Shown here piece by piece: positions 9,144-18,331 of a stretch of 33,942 nt of DNA. The translations under genes and the position numbers were made by a program. Numbering within the stretch: the stretch's first letter is position 1; each line of letters begins with the position of its first letter. The notes under the pieces are model-generated. The model was not told the origin of the DNA. It saw only the letters and a list, made by a program, of their open reading frames with translations, and searched no databases. Source of the stretch: Streptococcaceae bacterium AM104-57 (GTDB lineage Bacteria > Bacillota > Bacilli > Lactobacillales > Streptococcaceae); NCBI GenBank assembly GCA_027659245.1, contig JAQDPW010000026.1:1-33942 (forward strand), read 5' to 3'.

Positions 9144-11231
9144 GTGGCTACGGCAACAAAGAAGAAAAAATCAACAGTTAAAAAAAATCTAGTAATCGTG
9201 GAGTCGCCTGCAAAGGCTAAAACGATTGAAAAATATTTGGGTAGAAACTATAAAGTTTTAGCAAGTGTCGGTCATATCCGTGATTTGAAAAAATCCAGTA
9301 TGTCGGTCGACTTTGAGAATAACTACGAGCCCCAATATATCAATATTCGCGGAAAAGGTCCTCTCATCAATGACTTGAAAAAAGAAGCTAAAAAATCCAA
9401 TAAAGTCTTCCTCGCAAGTGACCCGGACCGTGAAGGAGAAGCTATTTCTTGGCATTTGGCCCATATTCTGAATTTAGATGAGAATGATGCTAACCGTGTT
9501 GTTTTCAACGAGATTACCAAGGATGCGGTAAAAAATGCTTTTAAAGAACCTCGTAAAATCGATATGGATTTGGTGGATGCCCAACAAGCCCGTCGTGTCT
9601 TGGACCGCTTGGTAGGTTATTCTATTTCACCAATTTTATGGAAAAAGGTTAAGAAGGGCTTATCAGCAGGGCGCGTGCAATCTGTTGCCCTTAAACTCAT
9701 CATTGACCGTGAAAATGAAATCAATGCCTTTCAACCAGAAGAATATTGGACGATTGATGGAGTCTTCAAAAAGGGGACTAAGCAATTCCAAGCATCCTTC
9801 TATGGAATGAATGGCAAGAAGATGAAATTGACTAGTAATGAAGAGGTCAAAGAAGTCTTGTCTCATCTGTCAAGCAAAGACTTTACAGTGGATCAGGTAG
9901 ATAAAAAAGAGCGCAAGCGTAACGCTCCACTACCTTATACTACCTCAACTATGCAGATGGATGCAGCCAACAAGATCAATTTCCGTACTCGAAAGACCAT
10001 GATGGTTGCCCAACAGCTCTACGAAGGAATCAATATTGGTACAGGTGTCCAAGGTTTGATTACTTATATGCGTACAGACTCGACTCGTATCAGTCCAGTT
10101 GCTCAAAATGAAGCTGCAAACTACATTAACGAACGTTTTGGCAGTAAATATTCTAAGCATGGCAGCAAGATTAAGAATGCTTCTGGTGCCCAAGATGCCC
10201 ATGAGGCTATTCGCCCATCAAGTGTCTTTAACACGCCAGAAAAAATTGCTAAATACTTAGATAAAGACCAACTCAAACTCTATACCCTTATCTGGAACCG
10301 TTTTGTAGCGAGTCAGATGACTGGTGCCATCTTTGATACCATGGCTGTTAAGCTCTCTCAAAATGGAGTTCAATTTGCAGCAAATGGCAGTCAGGTTAAA
10401 TTTGATGGTTACTTGGCCATTTACAATGACTCAGATAAGAATAAGATGTTGCCGGACATGGTAGTTGGTGATGTTGTCAAACAGGTCAATAGTAAACCTG
10501 AGCAACACTTTACTCAACCCCCAGCACGTTATTCGGAAGCAACACTAATTAAGACTTTGGAAGAAAATGGAGTTGGACGTCCATCAACTTATGCACCAAC
10601 CATTGAAACTATTCAAAAGCGCTATTATGTCCGCCTTGTAGCCAAGCGTTTTGAACCGACTGAATTGGGAGAAATTGTTAACAAACTGATTGTTGAGTAC
10701 TTCCCTGATATCGTCAATGTAACCTTTACAGCTGAAATGGAAGGTAAACTAGATGATGTCGAAGTCGGTAAAGAACAATGGCAACGAGTCATTGATGAAT
10801 TTTACAAACCCTTCTCTAAAGAGGTTGCCAAAGCCGAAGAGGAAATGGAGAAAATCCAAATCAAGGATGAGCCAGCAGGATTTGATTGTGAAGAGTGTGG
10901 TAGTCCGATGGTCATTAAACTTGGTCGTTTTGGTAAGTTTTATGCTTGTAGCAATTTCCCAGATTGCCGCCATACACAAGCAATTGTAAAAGAAATTGGT
11001 GTCGAATGCCCAAGCTGTCATCAAGGTCAAATCATTGAAAGAAAAACCAAGCGTAATCGTATCTTTTATGGTTGCAATCGCTATCCAGAGTGTGAATTCA
11101 CTTCTTGGGATAAACCTGTTGGACGAGATTGTCCAAAATGTGGTAACTTCCTCATGGAGAAAAAAGTCCGTGGTGGCGGTAAGCAGGTTGTTTGTAGCAA
11201 TGGTGATTACGAAGAAGAAAAAATCAAATAA
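9144..11231 (+). CDS. topA: DNA topoisomerase I
   Basis: This type IA topoisomerase relaxes negative supercoils and opposes the gyrase whose A subunit is encoded earlier in the window. The 695-residue product starts with a Lys-rich stretch. The Toprim domain follows, with [16 protein letters not shown] (18-33) and [10 protein letters not shown] (93-102). The catalytic tyrosine is Y308 in [12 protein letters not shown]. Three C-terminal zinc-ribbon units follow: two with four cysteines (CEECG to FPDC; CPSC to YPEC) and a last one, CPKC to VVCSN, with only three. A TTG at 9126 is in frame, but the GTG at 9144 (MATATKKKK) fits the family N-terminus and has AAAGG upstream. A terminator follows. 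Confidence 0.97.
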   Translation: MATATKKKKSTVKKNLVIVESPAKAKTIEKYLGRNYKVLASVGHIRDLKKSSMSVDFENNYEPQYINIRGKGPLINDLKKEAKKSNKVFLASDPDREGEAISWHLAHILNLDENDANRVVFNEITKDAVKNAFKEPRKIDMDLVDAQQARRVLDRLVGYSISPILWKKVKKGLSAGRVQSVALKLIIDRENEINAFQPEEYWTIDGVFKKGTKQFQASFYGMNGKKMKLTSNEEVKEVLSHLSSKDFTVDQVDKKERKRNAPLPYTTSTMQMDAANKINFRTRKTMMVAQQLYEGINIGTGVQGLITYMRTDSTRISPVAQNEAANYINERFGSKYSKHGSKIKNASGAQDAHEAIRPSSVFNTPEKIAKYLDKDQLKLYTLIWNRFVASQMTGAIFDTMAVKLSQNGVQFAANGSQVKFDGYLAIYNDSDKNKMLPDMVVGDVVKQVNSKPEQHFTQPPARYSEATLIKTLEENGVGRPSTYAPTIETIQKRYYVRLVAKRFEPTELGEIVNKLIVEYFPDIVNVTFTAEMEGKLDDVEVGKEQWQRVIDEFYKPFSKEVAKAEEEMEKIQIKDEPAGFDCEECGSPMVIKLGRFGKFYACSNFPDCRHTQAIVKEIGVECPSCHQGQIIERKTKRNRIFYGCNRYPECEFTSWDKPVGRDCPKCGNFLMEKKVRGGGKQVVCSNGDYEEEKIK

Positions 11232-11237
11232 AAAAAT

Positions 11238-11268
11238 GAGTCCTGAAAATAAATTTCAGGCTCTTTTT
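11238..11268 (+). terminator. Terminator of topA
   Basis: GAGTCCTGAAA (11238-11248) pairs with TTTCAGGCTC (11254-11263), with a bulged T, then TTTTT. Confidence 0.88.
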
Positions 11269-11338
11269 AGTAAAGGCTTGACAAAATTCATTAAAATGTG
11301 GGAAACTAGTAAATGATTATTCTAAACTAGGAGAAGAT

Positions 11339-11698
11339 ATGCGTTTCATTTATCTCAGTATTGGTTTTATCTCGTTAGCTCTAGCTCTCGTAGGTGTAGT
11401 TTTACCACTTTTGCCAACAACACCCTTTCTCTTGTTGTCTATTGCTTGTTTTTCGAGAAGTTCCAAGCGTTTTGAAGATTGGCTCTATCATACCAAACTT
11501 TATCAGACTTACGTAGCGGACTTTCGTGAGACCAAGTCTATTGCGCGTGAACGCAAGAAAAAAATTATTGTATCGATTTATATCTTGATGGGAATTTCCA
11601 TTTATTTTGCGCCTCTTTTACCAGTCAAAATCGGTCTGGGATGTTTAACCATCTTTATTACCTACTATCTTTTTAAGGTGATTCCTGATAAAGAATAG
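11339..11698 (+). CDS. DUF454 (YbaN-like) small inner-membrane protein
   Basis: A 119-residue membrane protein of the DUF454/YbaN family; its function is not established. An N-terminal hydrophobic segment contains the family signature VGVVLPLLPTTPFLLLS (18-34). A short basic soluble stretch (SSKRFEDWLYHTKLYQTYV) follows, and two further hydrophobic segments occupy about 76-112. The ATG is preceded by AGGAGA. A TTGACA at 11278 might be a -35, but no good -10 is found at the right distance, so the promoter is uncertain. It lies alone between the topA terminator and the cutC promoter, so context gives no hint of its role. Confidence 0.82.
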   Translation: MRFIYLSIGFISLALALVGVVLPLLPTTPFLLLSIACFSRSSKRFEDWLYHTKLYQTYVADFRETKSIARERKKKIIVSIYILMGISIYFAPLLPVKIGLGCLTIFITYYLFKVIPDKE

Positions 11699-11750
11699 CT
11701 TTAATAAGTAACGATTTCCCTTGATAAAAATAAAAACATATTCAAAATAA

Positions 11751-11761
11751 TATGATATAAT
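11751..11761 (+). promoter_or_regulatory. cutC promoter (extended -10)
   Basis: A perfect -10 TATAAT (11756-11761) is preceded by TGA (11753-11755), the extended -10 element. No good -35 is seen. The start codon is 30 bases downstream with AAGGAG before it. Confidence 0.55.
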
Positions 11762-11791
11762 AAATTTAAACTAATCTTCAAGGAGAATCAA

Positions 11792-12424
11792 ATGATTTAC
11801 GAATTTTGTGCTGAAAATGTTACCTTGCTTGAAAAGGCTATGCAAGCTGGAGCTCGTCGCATCGAGCTCTGTGATAATCTAGCGGTTGGTGGAACGACAC
11901 CAAGCTACGGAGTAACCAAGGCAGCTGTTGAACTTGCATCAAACTACGACACGACTATCATGACTATGATTCGTCCACGTGGTGGTGACTTTGTTTACAA
12001 TGACCTTGAGATTTCTGTTATGCTCGAGGATATTCGTCTAACTGCTCAAGCAGGTAGCCAAGGGGTTGTCTTTGGTGCCTTAACAGCAAATAATAAATTG
12101 GATAAGGCTAACCTTGAAAAGTTGATTGCTGCATCTAAAGGTATGGAGATTGTCTTCCATATGGCTTTCGATGATTTGAGCGATGAAGATCAGTTGGAAG
12201 CCATTGATTGGCTCAGCCAGGCTGGCGTAACACGTATCCTGACTCGAGCTGGTGTATCTGGCGACTCGTTAGAGAAACGCTTTGCTCACTACCACAGAAT
12301 TCTAGAACACGCTGCAGGGAAAATCGAAATTTTACCTGGTGGGGGGATTGACATGGACAACCGTCAAACCTTTATTGACCAACTGGGCGTGACACAATTA
12401 CATGGAACAAAGGTTGTCTTTTAA
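11792..12424 (+). CDS. cutC: CutC family protein (PF03932)
   Basis: A 210-residue TIM-barrel protein of the CutC family, named for copper homeostasis in E. coli; its biochemical role is unsettled and the copper link is disputed. Family signatures are RIELCDNLAVGGTTPSYG (23-40), MIRPRGGDFVYND (59-71), GVVFGALT and the C-terminal ILPGGGID followed by LHGTKVVF. The length fits the short streptococcal form (E. coli CutC is about 40 residues longer). AAGGAG lies upstream of the ATG. The next gene starts 43 bases downstream with a hairpin between. No copper-responsive operator was found by eye. Confidence 0.9.
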   Translation: MIYEFCAENVTLLEKAMQAGARRIELCDNLAVGGTTPSYGVTKAAVELASNYDTTIMTMIRPRGGDFVYNDLEISVMLEDIRLTAQAGSQGVVFGALTANNKLDKANLEKLIAASKGMEIVFHMAFDDLSDEDQLEAIDWLSQAGVTRILTRAGVSGDSLEKRFAHYHRILEHAAGKIEILPGGGIDMDNRQTFIDQLGVTQLHGTKVVF

Positions 12425-12436
12425 AAAATAGAAAGG

Positions 12437-12460
12437 AACTGCTAGCTTTTGGTAGCAGTT
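12437..12460 (+). other. Hairpin between cutC and the YjbR-type gene
   Basis: AACTGCTA (12437-12444) pairs perfectly with TAGCAGTT (12453-12460). It sits between a good ribosome site, AAAGG (12432-12436), and the ATG at 12468. Folded, it would leave about seven bases between the ribosome site and the start codon; unfolded, the gap is over 30. It may also weakly terminate cutC. Confidence 0.55.
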
Positions 12461-12467
12461 TTCGCTT

Positions 12468-13124
12468 ATGTTTGAAATTTTTAAAGCCTATCAGTTTAAT
12501 AGTAAAAAGGCTAAAGAGTATGGATTTGTAGAAAATCAAGGTGTATGGACCTATAGTTTGACTATCTTGCAGGGAGATTTTCTCATGATGGTTACAGTTG
12601 AGGATGGGGACTTAAGTTTTCGAGTTTATGACCAAGAAACTGGAGACATCTATCCTCAAGTCCACATGGAAAGTATGAGAGGTATCTTTGTTGGAAGCGT
12701 TCGAGAGGCTTGTTTAGAAGTTCTTTATGGCATTCGAAAGGCTTGTTTTGAGGTACAGGAATTTCTCTATCCACAGATCAAGAGAATCATGGCGCTTGTT
12801 CAAGAAAAGTATGGCAATCAGCTGGAATATCTATGGGAGAAATCCCCTGATACGGCTGTTTTGCGCCATGAGGGCAATCAAAAGTGGTATGCTGTTTTGA
12901 TGAGAATCTCTTGGGATAGGCTAGATAAGGGGAGAGAAGGGCTAGTGGAAGCAGTCAACCTCAAACACGACCAAGTAGCTGACTTGCTTTCACAAATGGG
13001 AATTTACCCAGCCTTTCATATGAATAAACGCTATTGGATTAGTCTTCCACTCGATGACACTCTAACTGACGAAAAGGTCCTTGAATTATTTGATAGAAGT
13101 TGGTTTTTGACTTCTAAGAAATAA
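12468..13124 (+). CDS. MmcQ/YjbR-family protein with an extra N-terminal domain
   Basis: A 218-residue cytoplasmic protein of unknown function. The C-terminal half (about 105-215) looks like the MmcQ/YjbR (CyaY-like) fold, with WYAVLMRISWDRL, EAVNLKHDQVADLLSQMG, FHMNKRYWISLPLDD and a final LFDRSWFL helix. The N-terminal part (1-90) has the pattern of a small beta-rich domain (VWTYSLTI, LMMVTVEDGDLSFRVYDQETGD) also seen in streptococcal relatives. The ATG at 12468 has no adjacent ribosome site; the only good one is 31 bases upstream across a hairpin. It probably shares a transcript with cutC. The family call rests on motif memory, and a DNA-binding role is not implied. Confidence 0.72.
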   Translation: MFEIFKAYQFNSKKAKEYGFVENQGVWTYSLTILQGDFLMMVTVEDGDLSFRVYDQETGDIYPQVHMESMRGIFVGSVREACLEVLYGIRKACFEVQEFLYPQIKRIMALVQEKYGNQLEYLWEKSPDTAVLRHEGNQKWYAVLMRISWDRLDKGREGLVEAVNLKHDQVADLLSQMGIYPAFHMNKRYWISLPLDDTLTDEKVLELFDRSWFLTSKK

Positions 13125-13181
13125 ATAAATATATTTGAGTTTTCAAATACTTTCAATTCGCAAAATATTCTTTATTGAAGA

Positions 13182-13196
13182 AATTTTCAGAAAATA
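13182..13196. promoter_or_regulatory. CodY box upstream of the leu promoter
   Basis: AATTTTCAGAAAATA matches the CodY consensus AATTTTCWGAAAATT at 14 of 15 positions. It lies 12 bases before the -35. A weaker match (11 of 15) begins near 13155. CodY with branched-chain amino acids represses such operons in Lactococcus and streptococci. Confidence 0.75.
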
Positions 13197-13208
13197 TTGG
13201 ATTTTTTC

Positions 13209-13237
13209 TTGACAAGTGATTTTTTCTATGCTAGAAT
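13209..13237 (+). promoter_or_regulatory. leu operon promoter
   Basis: A perfect -35 TTGACA (13209-13214), a 17-base spacer and the -10 TAGAAT (13232-13237) place the start near 13244. The leader is then about 190 bases. Confidence 0.88.
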
Positions 13238-13273
13238 ACTAAACAAGACATCAAACAAAGGAGAAAGCCAAAC

Positions 13274-13327
13274 ATGAAAACAGCCAAGTTTAATCAATTT
13301 GCTTTGTTGTTGAGGTACTCGGACTAG
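13274..13327 (+). CDS. Leucine leader peptide (attenuator)
   Basis: A 17-codon frame encodes MKTAKFNQFALLLRYSD, with three consecutive TTG leucine codons at 13304-13312. AAAGGAG lies about ten bases before the ATG. The stop codon falls within the 5' arm of the first leader hairpin. The peptide is a sensor of charged tRNA-Leu: stalling at the leucine codons would alter folding of the RNA downstream. The arrangement is the classical attenuation design; the gene was found by reading the leader in all frames. Confidence 0.85.
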   Translation: MKTAKFNQFALLLRYSD

Positions 13328-13374
13328 TGCAAAAGCATTAGTCCTGTTTGGCTTACCAAGCGGGAGTAAATCAA

Positions 13375-13409
13375 CATCTCGCTTGGAACTCCGAGCGAGA
13401 TGTTTTTTT
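13375..13409 (+). terminator. Leu leader terminator
   Basis: A nine-base-pair stem, CATCTCGCT with AGCGAGATG, is followed by seven T and lies 28 bases before leuA. Confidence 0.88.
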
Positions 13410-13437
13410 AAACCAAATTTAGAAAAGGGGAAATCTT

Positions 13438-15000
13438 ATGAGAACAGTTGAATTTCTAGATACTAGCCTTCGAGATGGTGAGCAGACACCAGGTGTTAAT
13501 TTTTCTATTAAGGAAAAGATTGCCATAGCAAGACAACTGGAAAAATGGGGAATTTCGGCAATTGAAGCTGGTTTTCCAGCAGCTAGTCCTGACTCATTTA
13601 CTGCAGTTCAGGAAATTGCAAAAGTCTTGAAGAAAACAGCGGTGACTGGTTTAGCTCGCTCTGTTAAATCAGATATTGACGCTTGTTATGAAGCACTTAA
13701 GGATGCGAAGTATCCACAAATCCATGTTTTTATCGCTACTAGTCCTATCCATCGTGAATTTAAGTTGAATAAAAGCAAAGAGGAAATTTTGGAAGCTATT
13801 AAAGAGCATGTTTCCTATGCACGTTGTAAATTTGAAGTGGTAGAATTCTCTCCTGAAGATGCGACCAGAACTGAACTGGACTTTCTCCTACAAGTCGTTC
13901 AAACAGCGGTAGACGCAGGGGCAACCTATATCAATATTCCTGACACGGTTGGTTTTACCACACCAGAGGAATATGGGAATATCTTCAAGTATCTGATTGA
14001 CAATGTTAAAACCGACCGTCAGATTATCTATTCGCCTCACTGTCACGATGACCTTGGAATGGCAGTGGCTAATAGCCTTGCTGCTGTTAAAAATGGTGCG
14101 GGGCGTGTTGAAGGAACCATTAACGGTATTGGAGAACGAGCTGGGAATGCTGCTTTAGAAGAAATAGCAGTAGCCCTCAATATTCGACAAGATTATTACC
14201 AAGCAGAGACAAGTATAGTTCTTAACGAAACCATCAATACTTCTGAAATGGTCTCTCGCTTCTCAGGGATTCCAGTTCCCAAAAATAAGGCGGTTGTTGG
14301 AGGAAATGCCTTCTCTCATGAATCAGGTATTCACCAAGACGGAGTTCTTAAAAACCCACTTACCTATGAAATCATCACACCAGAATTGGTGGGTGTAAAG
14401 AGTAATAGTCTTCCGCTCGGTAAATTGTCTGGTCGCCATGCTTTTGTAGAAAAACTGAGGGATTTGGCCCTAGATTTTACAGACGAGGACATCAAACCAC
14501 TTTTTGCTAAGTTCAAGGCCTTAGCAGATAAGAAGCAAGAAATCACAGATGCTGATATTCGAGCTCTGGTAGCTGGCACCATGGTTGAAAATCCAGAAGG
14601 CTTCCGCTTTGATGACTTGCAACTTCAAACCCATTCTGAAAATGACATTGAAGCGACAGTTAGATTAGCTAATTTTGATGGTGAGAAAGTCGACTTTAAT
14701 GCAACAGGTCAAGGTTCAGTTGAAGCTATCTTCAATGCTATTGATAAATTCTTTAATCAATCTGTTCGCTTGGTATCCTATACGATTGATGCGGTAACTG
14801 ATGGGATTGATGCTCAGGCACGTGTTTTAGTTACTGTTGAAAACAGAGATACTGAAACTATCTTTAACGCAGCCGGAATTGATTTCGATGTGTTGAAGGC
14901 CTCAGCTATTGCCTACATCAATGCTAATACCTTTGTTCAAAAAGAGAATGCTGGTGAAATGGGAACAACAGTTTCCTATCGCGACATGCCTAGCGTGTAA
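13438..15000 (+). CDS. leuA: 2-isopropylmalate synthase
   Basis: LeuA condenses acetyl-CoA with 2-oxoisovalerate, the first committed step of leucine synthesis, and is feedback-inhibited by leucine. The 520-residue product has the catalytic TIM barrel with [10 protein letters not shown] (R12, D13) and metal ligands in SPHCHDDLG (H201, H203). [12 protein letters not shown] and the linker motif [15 protein letters not shown] follow. The C-terminal regulatory domain (about 390-510) is complete. AAAAGGGGAA precedes the ATG. leuB follows 11 bases after the stop. All elements of the long bacterial form are present, so the enzyme should be active and leucine-sensitive. Confidence 0.97.
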   Translation: MRTVEFLDTSLRDGEQTPGVNFSIKEKIAIARQLEKWGISAIEAGFPAASPDSFTAVQEIAKVLKKTAVTGLARSVKSDIDACYEALKDAKYPQIHVFIATSPIHREFKLNKSKEEILEAIKEHVSYARCKFEVVEFSPEDATRTELDFLLQVVQTAVDAGATYINIPDTVGFTTPEEYGNIFKYLIDNVKTDRQIIYSPHCHDDLGMAVANSLAAVKNGAGRVEGTINGIGERAGNAALEEIAVALNIRQDYYQAETSIVLNETINTSEMVSRFSGIPVPKNKAVVGGNAFSHESGIHQDGVLKNPLTYEIITPELVGVKSNSLPLGKLSGRHAFVEKLRDLALDFTDEDIKPLFAKFKALADKKQEITDADIRALVAGTMVENPEGFRFDDLQLQTHSENDIEATVRLANFDGEKVDFNATGQGSVEAIFNAIDKFFNQSVRLVSYTIDAVTDGIDAQARVLVTVENRDTETIFNAAGIDFDVLKASAIAYINANTFVQKENAGEMGTTVSYRDMPSV

Positions 15001-15011
15001 AGGAGGAAGCT

Positions 15012-16049
15012 ATGACAAGGAAAATAGTTGCCCTAGCAGGTGATGGTATCGGCCCAGAAATCATGGAAGCTGGTTTAGAAGTTCTAGCATCTATATCCGA
15101 AAAAACAGGCTTTGACTATGAGATAGATAGACGACCTTTTGGAGGGGCGGGTATTGATGTTATAGGACATCCCTTGCCAGACGAAACACTCAAGGCTTCT
15201 AGAGAAGCGGATGCTATTCTACTTGCTGCTATCGGTAGTCCCCAGTATGATGATGCTATAGTTCGACCTGAACAAGGGCTTTTGGCACTCCGCAAGGAAC
15301 TCAATCTCTATGCTAATATTCGTCCAGTTAAAATATTTGAGAGTCTCAAGCACTTATCGCCTCTCAAACCTGAACGAATTGCTGGTGTTGACTTTGTTGT
15401 AGTACGTGAGTTGACAGGTGGGATTTACTTTGGTGATCATATCCTTGAAGACCGAAAAGCGCGTGATATCAACGATTATAGTTATGAGGAAGTAGAGCGG
15501 ATTATTCGCAAGGCTTTTGAAATCGCAAGAAGTCGGAGAAAAATCCTTACCAGTATTGATAAGCAAAATGTTCTAGCAACATCAAAACTTTGGCGAAGAG
15601 TGGCTGAGGAAGTCGCAAAAGATTTTCCAGATGTAATCCTAGAACACCAGTTGGTCGACTCAGCTGCCATGCTCATGATTACCAATCCAGCCAAGTTTGA
15701 TGTTATCGTGACAGAGAATCTTTTCGGAGATATCTTGTCTGATGAATCAAGTGTTCTATCAGGCACACTTGGTGTCATGCCATCAGCCAGTCACTCTGAG
15801 AATGGACCGAGTCTCTATGAACCCATTCATGGTTCGGCGCCTGATATTGCAGGCCTAGGAATCGCCAACCCTATTTCTATGATTTTATCAGTTGCTATGA
15901 TGTTGCGAGATAGTTTTGGGCGATATGAGGATGCGGAGCGTATCGAGCGTGCTGTTGAACAAAGTTTAGCAGCAGGAATTTTAACGAGAGATATAGGAGG
16001 ACAGGCTTCGACCAAGGAAATGACGGAAGCCATTATCACAAGACTATGA
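15012..16049 (+). CDS. leuB: 3-isopropylmalate dehydrogenase
   Basis: LeuB oxidatively decarboxylates 3-isopropylmalate with NAD to 2-oxoisocaproate precursors. The 345-residue isocitrate/isopropylmalate dehydrogenase-family protein begins IVALAGDGIGPEI. It has the substrate arginines in LRKELNLYANIRPVK and VVVRELTGGIYFG. The metal-binding segments are HQLVDSAAMLMI and TENLFGDILSDE, and the cofactor region is EPIHGSAPDIAG. AGGAGG lies before the ATG. The stop codon overlaps the next start (ATGA at 16046-16049), so the DUF1294 gene is translationally coupled. Confidence 0.96.
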   Translation: MTRKIVALAGDGIGPEIMEAGLEVLASISEKTGFDYEIDRRPFGGAGIDVIGHPLPDETLKASREADAILLAAIGSPQYDDAIVRPEQGLLALRKELNLYANIRPVKIFESLKHLSPLKPERIAGVDFVVVRELTGGIYFGDHILEDRKARDINDYSYEEVERIIRKAFEIARSRRKILTSIDKQNVLATSKLWRRVAEEVAKDFPDVILEHQLVDSAAMLMITNPAKFDVIVTENLFGDILSDESSVLSGTLGVMPSASHSENGPSLYEPIHGSAPDIAGLGIANPISMILSVAMMLRDSFGRYEDAERIERAVEQSLAAGILTRDIGGQASTKEMTEAIITRL

Positions 16050-16315
16050 AGATAAATGAAGGAATTACTTTTGCTCTATTGATCTGGAATCTTTTGACTT
16101 TTATCATCTATGGAATTGACAAATCCAGGGCAAAGAGAGGTGCTTGGCGCATCCCTGAAAAATATTTATTATCATTTGCATTCTTATGTGGTGGTTTTGG
16201 TGCTTGGTTGGCAGGTGTTACCTTTCACCACAAGACTAGAAAATGGTATTTTAAAACGGTTTGGTTCCTAGGAATAGTGACTACACTAGTAACTTTGTAT
16301 TTGATATGGAGGTAA
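16046..16315 (+). CDS. DUF1294 small membrane protein inside the leu operon
   Basis: An 89-residue protein of the DUF1294 family, function unknown. Three hydrophobic segments are visible (about 7-22, 41-60, 70-87), with the family motif YGIDKSRAKRGAWRIPEKYLL (in part, 23-43), then GGFGAWLAG and FHHKTRKWYFK. It overlaps leuB by four bases and ends four bases before leuC, so it is firmly inside the operon. None of its features match a leucine-pathway enzyme. A transport, membrane or assembly role is possible but cannot be read from the sequence. Confidence 0.85.
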   Translation: MKINEGITFALLIWNLLTFIIYGIDKSRAKRGAWRIPEKYLLSFAFLCGGFGAWLAGVTFHHKTRKWYFKTVWFLGIVTTLVTLYLIWR

Positions 16316-16318
16316 TGA

Positions 16319-17701
16319 ATGGCAGGAAAATCGATTTTTGATAAATTATGGGACCTCCATGTGATTACAGGAGAAGAAGGACAGCCTCAACTCATGTATG
16401 TGGATCAGCACTATATTCACGAGGTGACCAGTCCTCAAGCTTTTCAAGGATTGCGAGATGCAGGACGTAGATTGAGACGCCCCGATTTAACATTTGGGAC
16501 CTTTGACCACAATGTTCCAACTGTCAATATCTACGATATTCGAGATGTAATCTCCAAAGCGCAGATTGATAAGTTAGCTGAAAATGTTGAAGAGTTTGGA
16601 ATCGAACATGCTGCTCACGGTTCAGAAAAACAAGGTATCGTTCACATGGTTGGTCCAGAAACAGGACGAACACAGCCAGGGAAATTTATCGTCTGTGGAG
16701 ATAGTCATACTGCAACTCACGGTGCTTTCGGAGCGATTGCCTTCGGTATTGGAACCAGTGAGGTCGAACATGTCTTCGCTACCCAGACACTCTGGCAGGT
16801 CAAACCCAAGAAAATGTTGGTAGAATTCACAGGAGTTCCTCAAAAAGGAGTCTATTCCAAGGATTTCATACTAACCTTGATTGCCAAGTACGGTGTTGCT
16901 TGTGGTGTTGGCTACGTGGTGGAGTATCGAGGTCAGGCTATTGATGCACTGAGCATGGAAGAGCGAATGACCATCTGCAATATGTCCATTGAATTTGGCT
17001 CTAAGATGGGAATCATGAATCCAGATCAGAGGACTTATGATTATTTGAAGGGTCGAGAGTGTATTCCCAAGGATTTTGCTGCAGCAATTGCTGATTGGAA
17101 AAGACTGGTTAGTGATGAAGATGCCGTTTATGATAAGGTTATTCGTTTGGATGTCTCAGAATTGGCTCCTATGGTGACTTGGGGTACTAATCCCGCTATG
17201 GGTGTTGACTTTGATTCTAGTTTCCCAGAAATTACGGATATGAATGATGAACGAGCCTATCATTACATGGATTTGCAACCAGGTCAAAAACCAGCAGATA
17301 TCCAACTAGGTTATGTCTTTATTGGTTCCTGTACCAACGCTAGACTTAGCGATTTGCAACTGGCGGCTCGATTTGTAGAAGGGAAGAAGATTGCACCAAA
17401 TTTGACGGCTATCGTGGTACCTGGTTCTCGACCAGTCAAGCGAGCTGCTGAGAAGTTAGGTTTGGATAAGGTATTCCTAGATGCTGGCTTCGAATGGAGA
17501 GACCCGGGTTGCTCCATGTGTCTAGGAATGAATCCTGATAAAGTACCAGATGGTGTTCATTGTGCTTCAACTAGCAACCGTAACTTTGAAGATCGACAAG
17601 GATTTGGTGCTAAGACCCATCTCTGTAGTCCAGCCATGGCAGCTGCGGCAGCAATCGCAGGACGTTTCGTAGATGTAAGGCAAATGCCAGAAGCTCAGTA
17701 A
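16319..17701 (+). CDS. leuC: 3-isopropylmalate dehydratase large subunit
   Basis: LeuC, with LeuD, isomerises 2-isopropylmalate to 3-isopropylmalate. The 460-residue aconitase-family subunit carries the iron-sulfur cysteines C338 ([11 protein letters not shown]), C398 and C401 ([13 protein letters not shown]). Other family motifs are [19 protein letters not shown] and VPGSRPVK. The start follows GGAGG by six bases; a second ATG at 16315 is out of frame. The length is close to the family norm (about 466). The reading frame is intact. I recall leuC being frameshifted in at least one pneumococcal genome, but here it is whole. Confidence 0.96.
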   Translation: MAGKSIFDKLWDLHVITGEEGQPQLMYVDQHYIHEVTSPQAFQGLRDAGRRLRRPDLTFGTFDHNVPTVNIYDIRDVISKAQIDKLAENVEEFGIEHAAHGSEKQGIVHMVGPETGRTQPGKFIVCGDSHTATHGAFGAIAFGIGTSEVEHVFATQTLWQVKPKKMLVEFTGVPQKGVYSKDFILTLIAKYGVACGVGYVVEYRGQAIDALSMEERMTICNMSIEFGSKMGIMNPDQRTYDYLKGRECIPKDFAAAIADWKRLVSDEDAVYDKVIRLDVSELAPMVTWGTNPAMGVDFDSSFPEITDMNDERAYHYMDLQPGQKPADIQLGYVFIGSCTNARLSDLQLAARFVEGKKIAPNLTAIVVPGSRPVKRAAEKLGLDKVFLDAGFEWRDPGCSMCLGMNPDKVPDGVHCASTSNRNFEDRQGFGAKTHLCSPAMAAAAAIAGRFVDVRQMPEAQ

Positions 17702-17710
17702 GGAGAGGAT

Positions 17711-18304
17711 ATGGAGAAATTTACAGTTTATACGGGAACGACCGTCCCTCTGATGAATGACAATATCGATACCGACCAAATTCTTCCCAAACAGTTTCTG
17801 AAGTTGATTGACAAGAAAGGTTTTGGCAAATACCTCATGTATGCTTGGCGTTATCTGGATGATAAGTACATTGAGGATCCCGATTTTGTCTTTAACCGAC
17901 CTGAATATCGCAAAGCTACTATCCTCATCACGGGAGATAACTTTGGGGCTGGTTCCTCTAGGGAACACGCTGCTTGGGCACTAGCAGACTATGGTTTTAA
18001 GGTCGTGATTGCAGGGTCTTTTGGGGATATTCATTACAATAATGAACTCAATAATGGCATGTTACCTATTGTTCAGGCTAGAGAGGTTCGAGAGAAACTA
18101 GCCCAGCTAAAACCAAACGATCAGGTAACTGTGGACTTGGAACAACAAAAAATCATCTCACCAGTTGGAGAATTCACCTTCGAAATCGATAGTGAGTGGA
18201 AACACAAGCTCTTAAATGGTTTGGATGATATCGGAATTACCTTGCAGTATGAAGACTTGATTGCTGCTTATGAAAAACAACGACCAGCCTACTGGCAGGA
18301 TTAG
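17711..18304 (+). CDS. leuD: 3-isopropylmalate dehydratase small subunit
   Basis: LeuD is the swivel domain that completes the isomerase with LeuC. The 197-residue product shows [19 protein letters not shown] near the N-terminus, [22 protein letters not shown] (in part) in the middle and a hydrophobic core [23 protein letters not shown] precedes the ATG and the gene follows leuC by nine bases. With LeuC, LeuA and LeuB it makes the leucine branch complete except for the final aminotransferase, which is not in this window. Confidence 0.96.
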   Translation: MEKFTVYTGTTVPLMNDNIDTDQILPKQFLKLIDKKGFGKYLMYAWRYLDDKYIEDPDFVFNRPEYRKATILITGDNFGAGSSREHAAWALADYGFKVVIAGSFGDIHYNNELNNGMLPIVQAREVREKLAQLKPNDQVTVDLEQQKIISPVGEFTFEIDSEWKHKLLNGLDDIGITLQYEDLIAAYEKQRPAYWQD

Positions 18305-18331
18305 AAGAAAAATAGAAAAGGAAATAGAACT

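Larger units (their letters stand above)
13265..13409 (+). promoter_or_regulatory. Leu operon transcription attenuator
   Basis: Four pairings are visible. AAGCCAAAC (13265-13273) with GTTTGGCTT (13346-13354) encloses the leader. GGACTAGTGC (13321-13330) pairs with GCATTAGTCC (13335-13344). The antiterminator is CCAAGCGGG (13356-13364) with CTCGCTTGG (13378-13386). The terminator is CATCTCGCT (13375-13383) with AGCGAGATG (13394-13402) and seven T. Antiterminator and terminator share 13378-13383 and exclude each other. A ribosome held at the leucine codons would disturb the first pairings and change the outcome; which long-range pairing matters is inferred. Confidence 0.82.

Noticed and set aside
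11278..11307. Promoter for the DUF454 gene
   Set aside because: TTGACA at 11278 has no convincing -10 at 16-18 bases.
10749..11316. Small frames overlapping the end of topA on both strands
   Set aside because: They are shadows of the zinc-ribbon coding region with no ribosome sites or family motifs.
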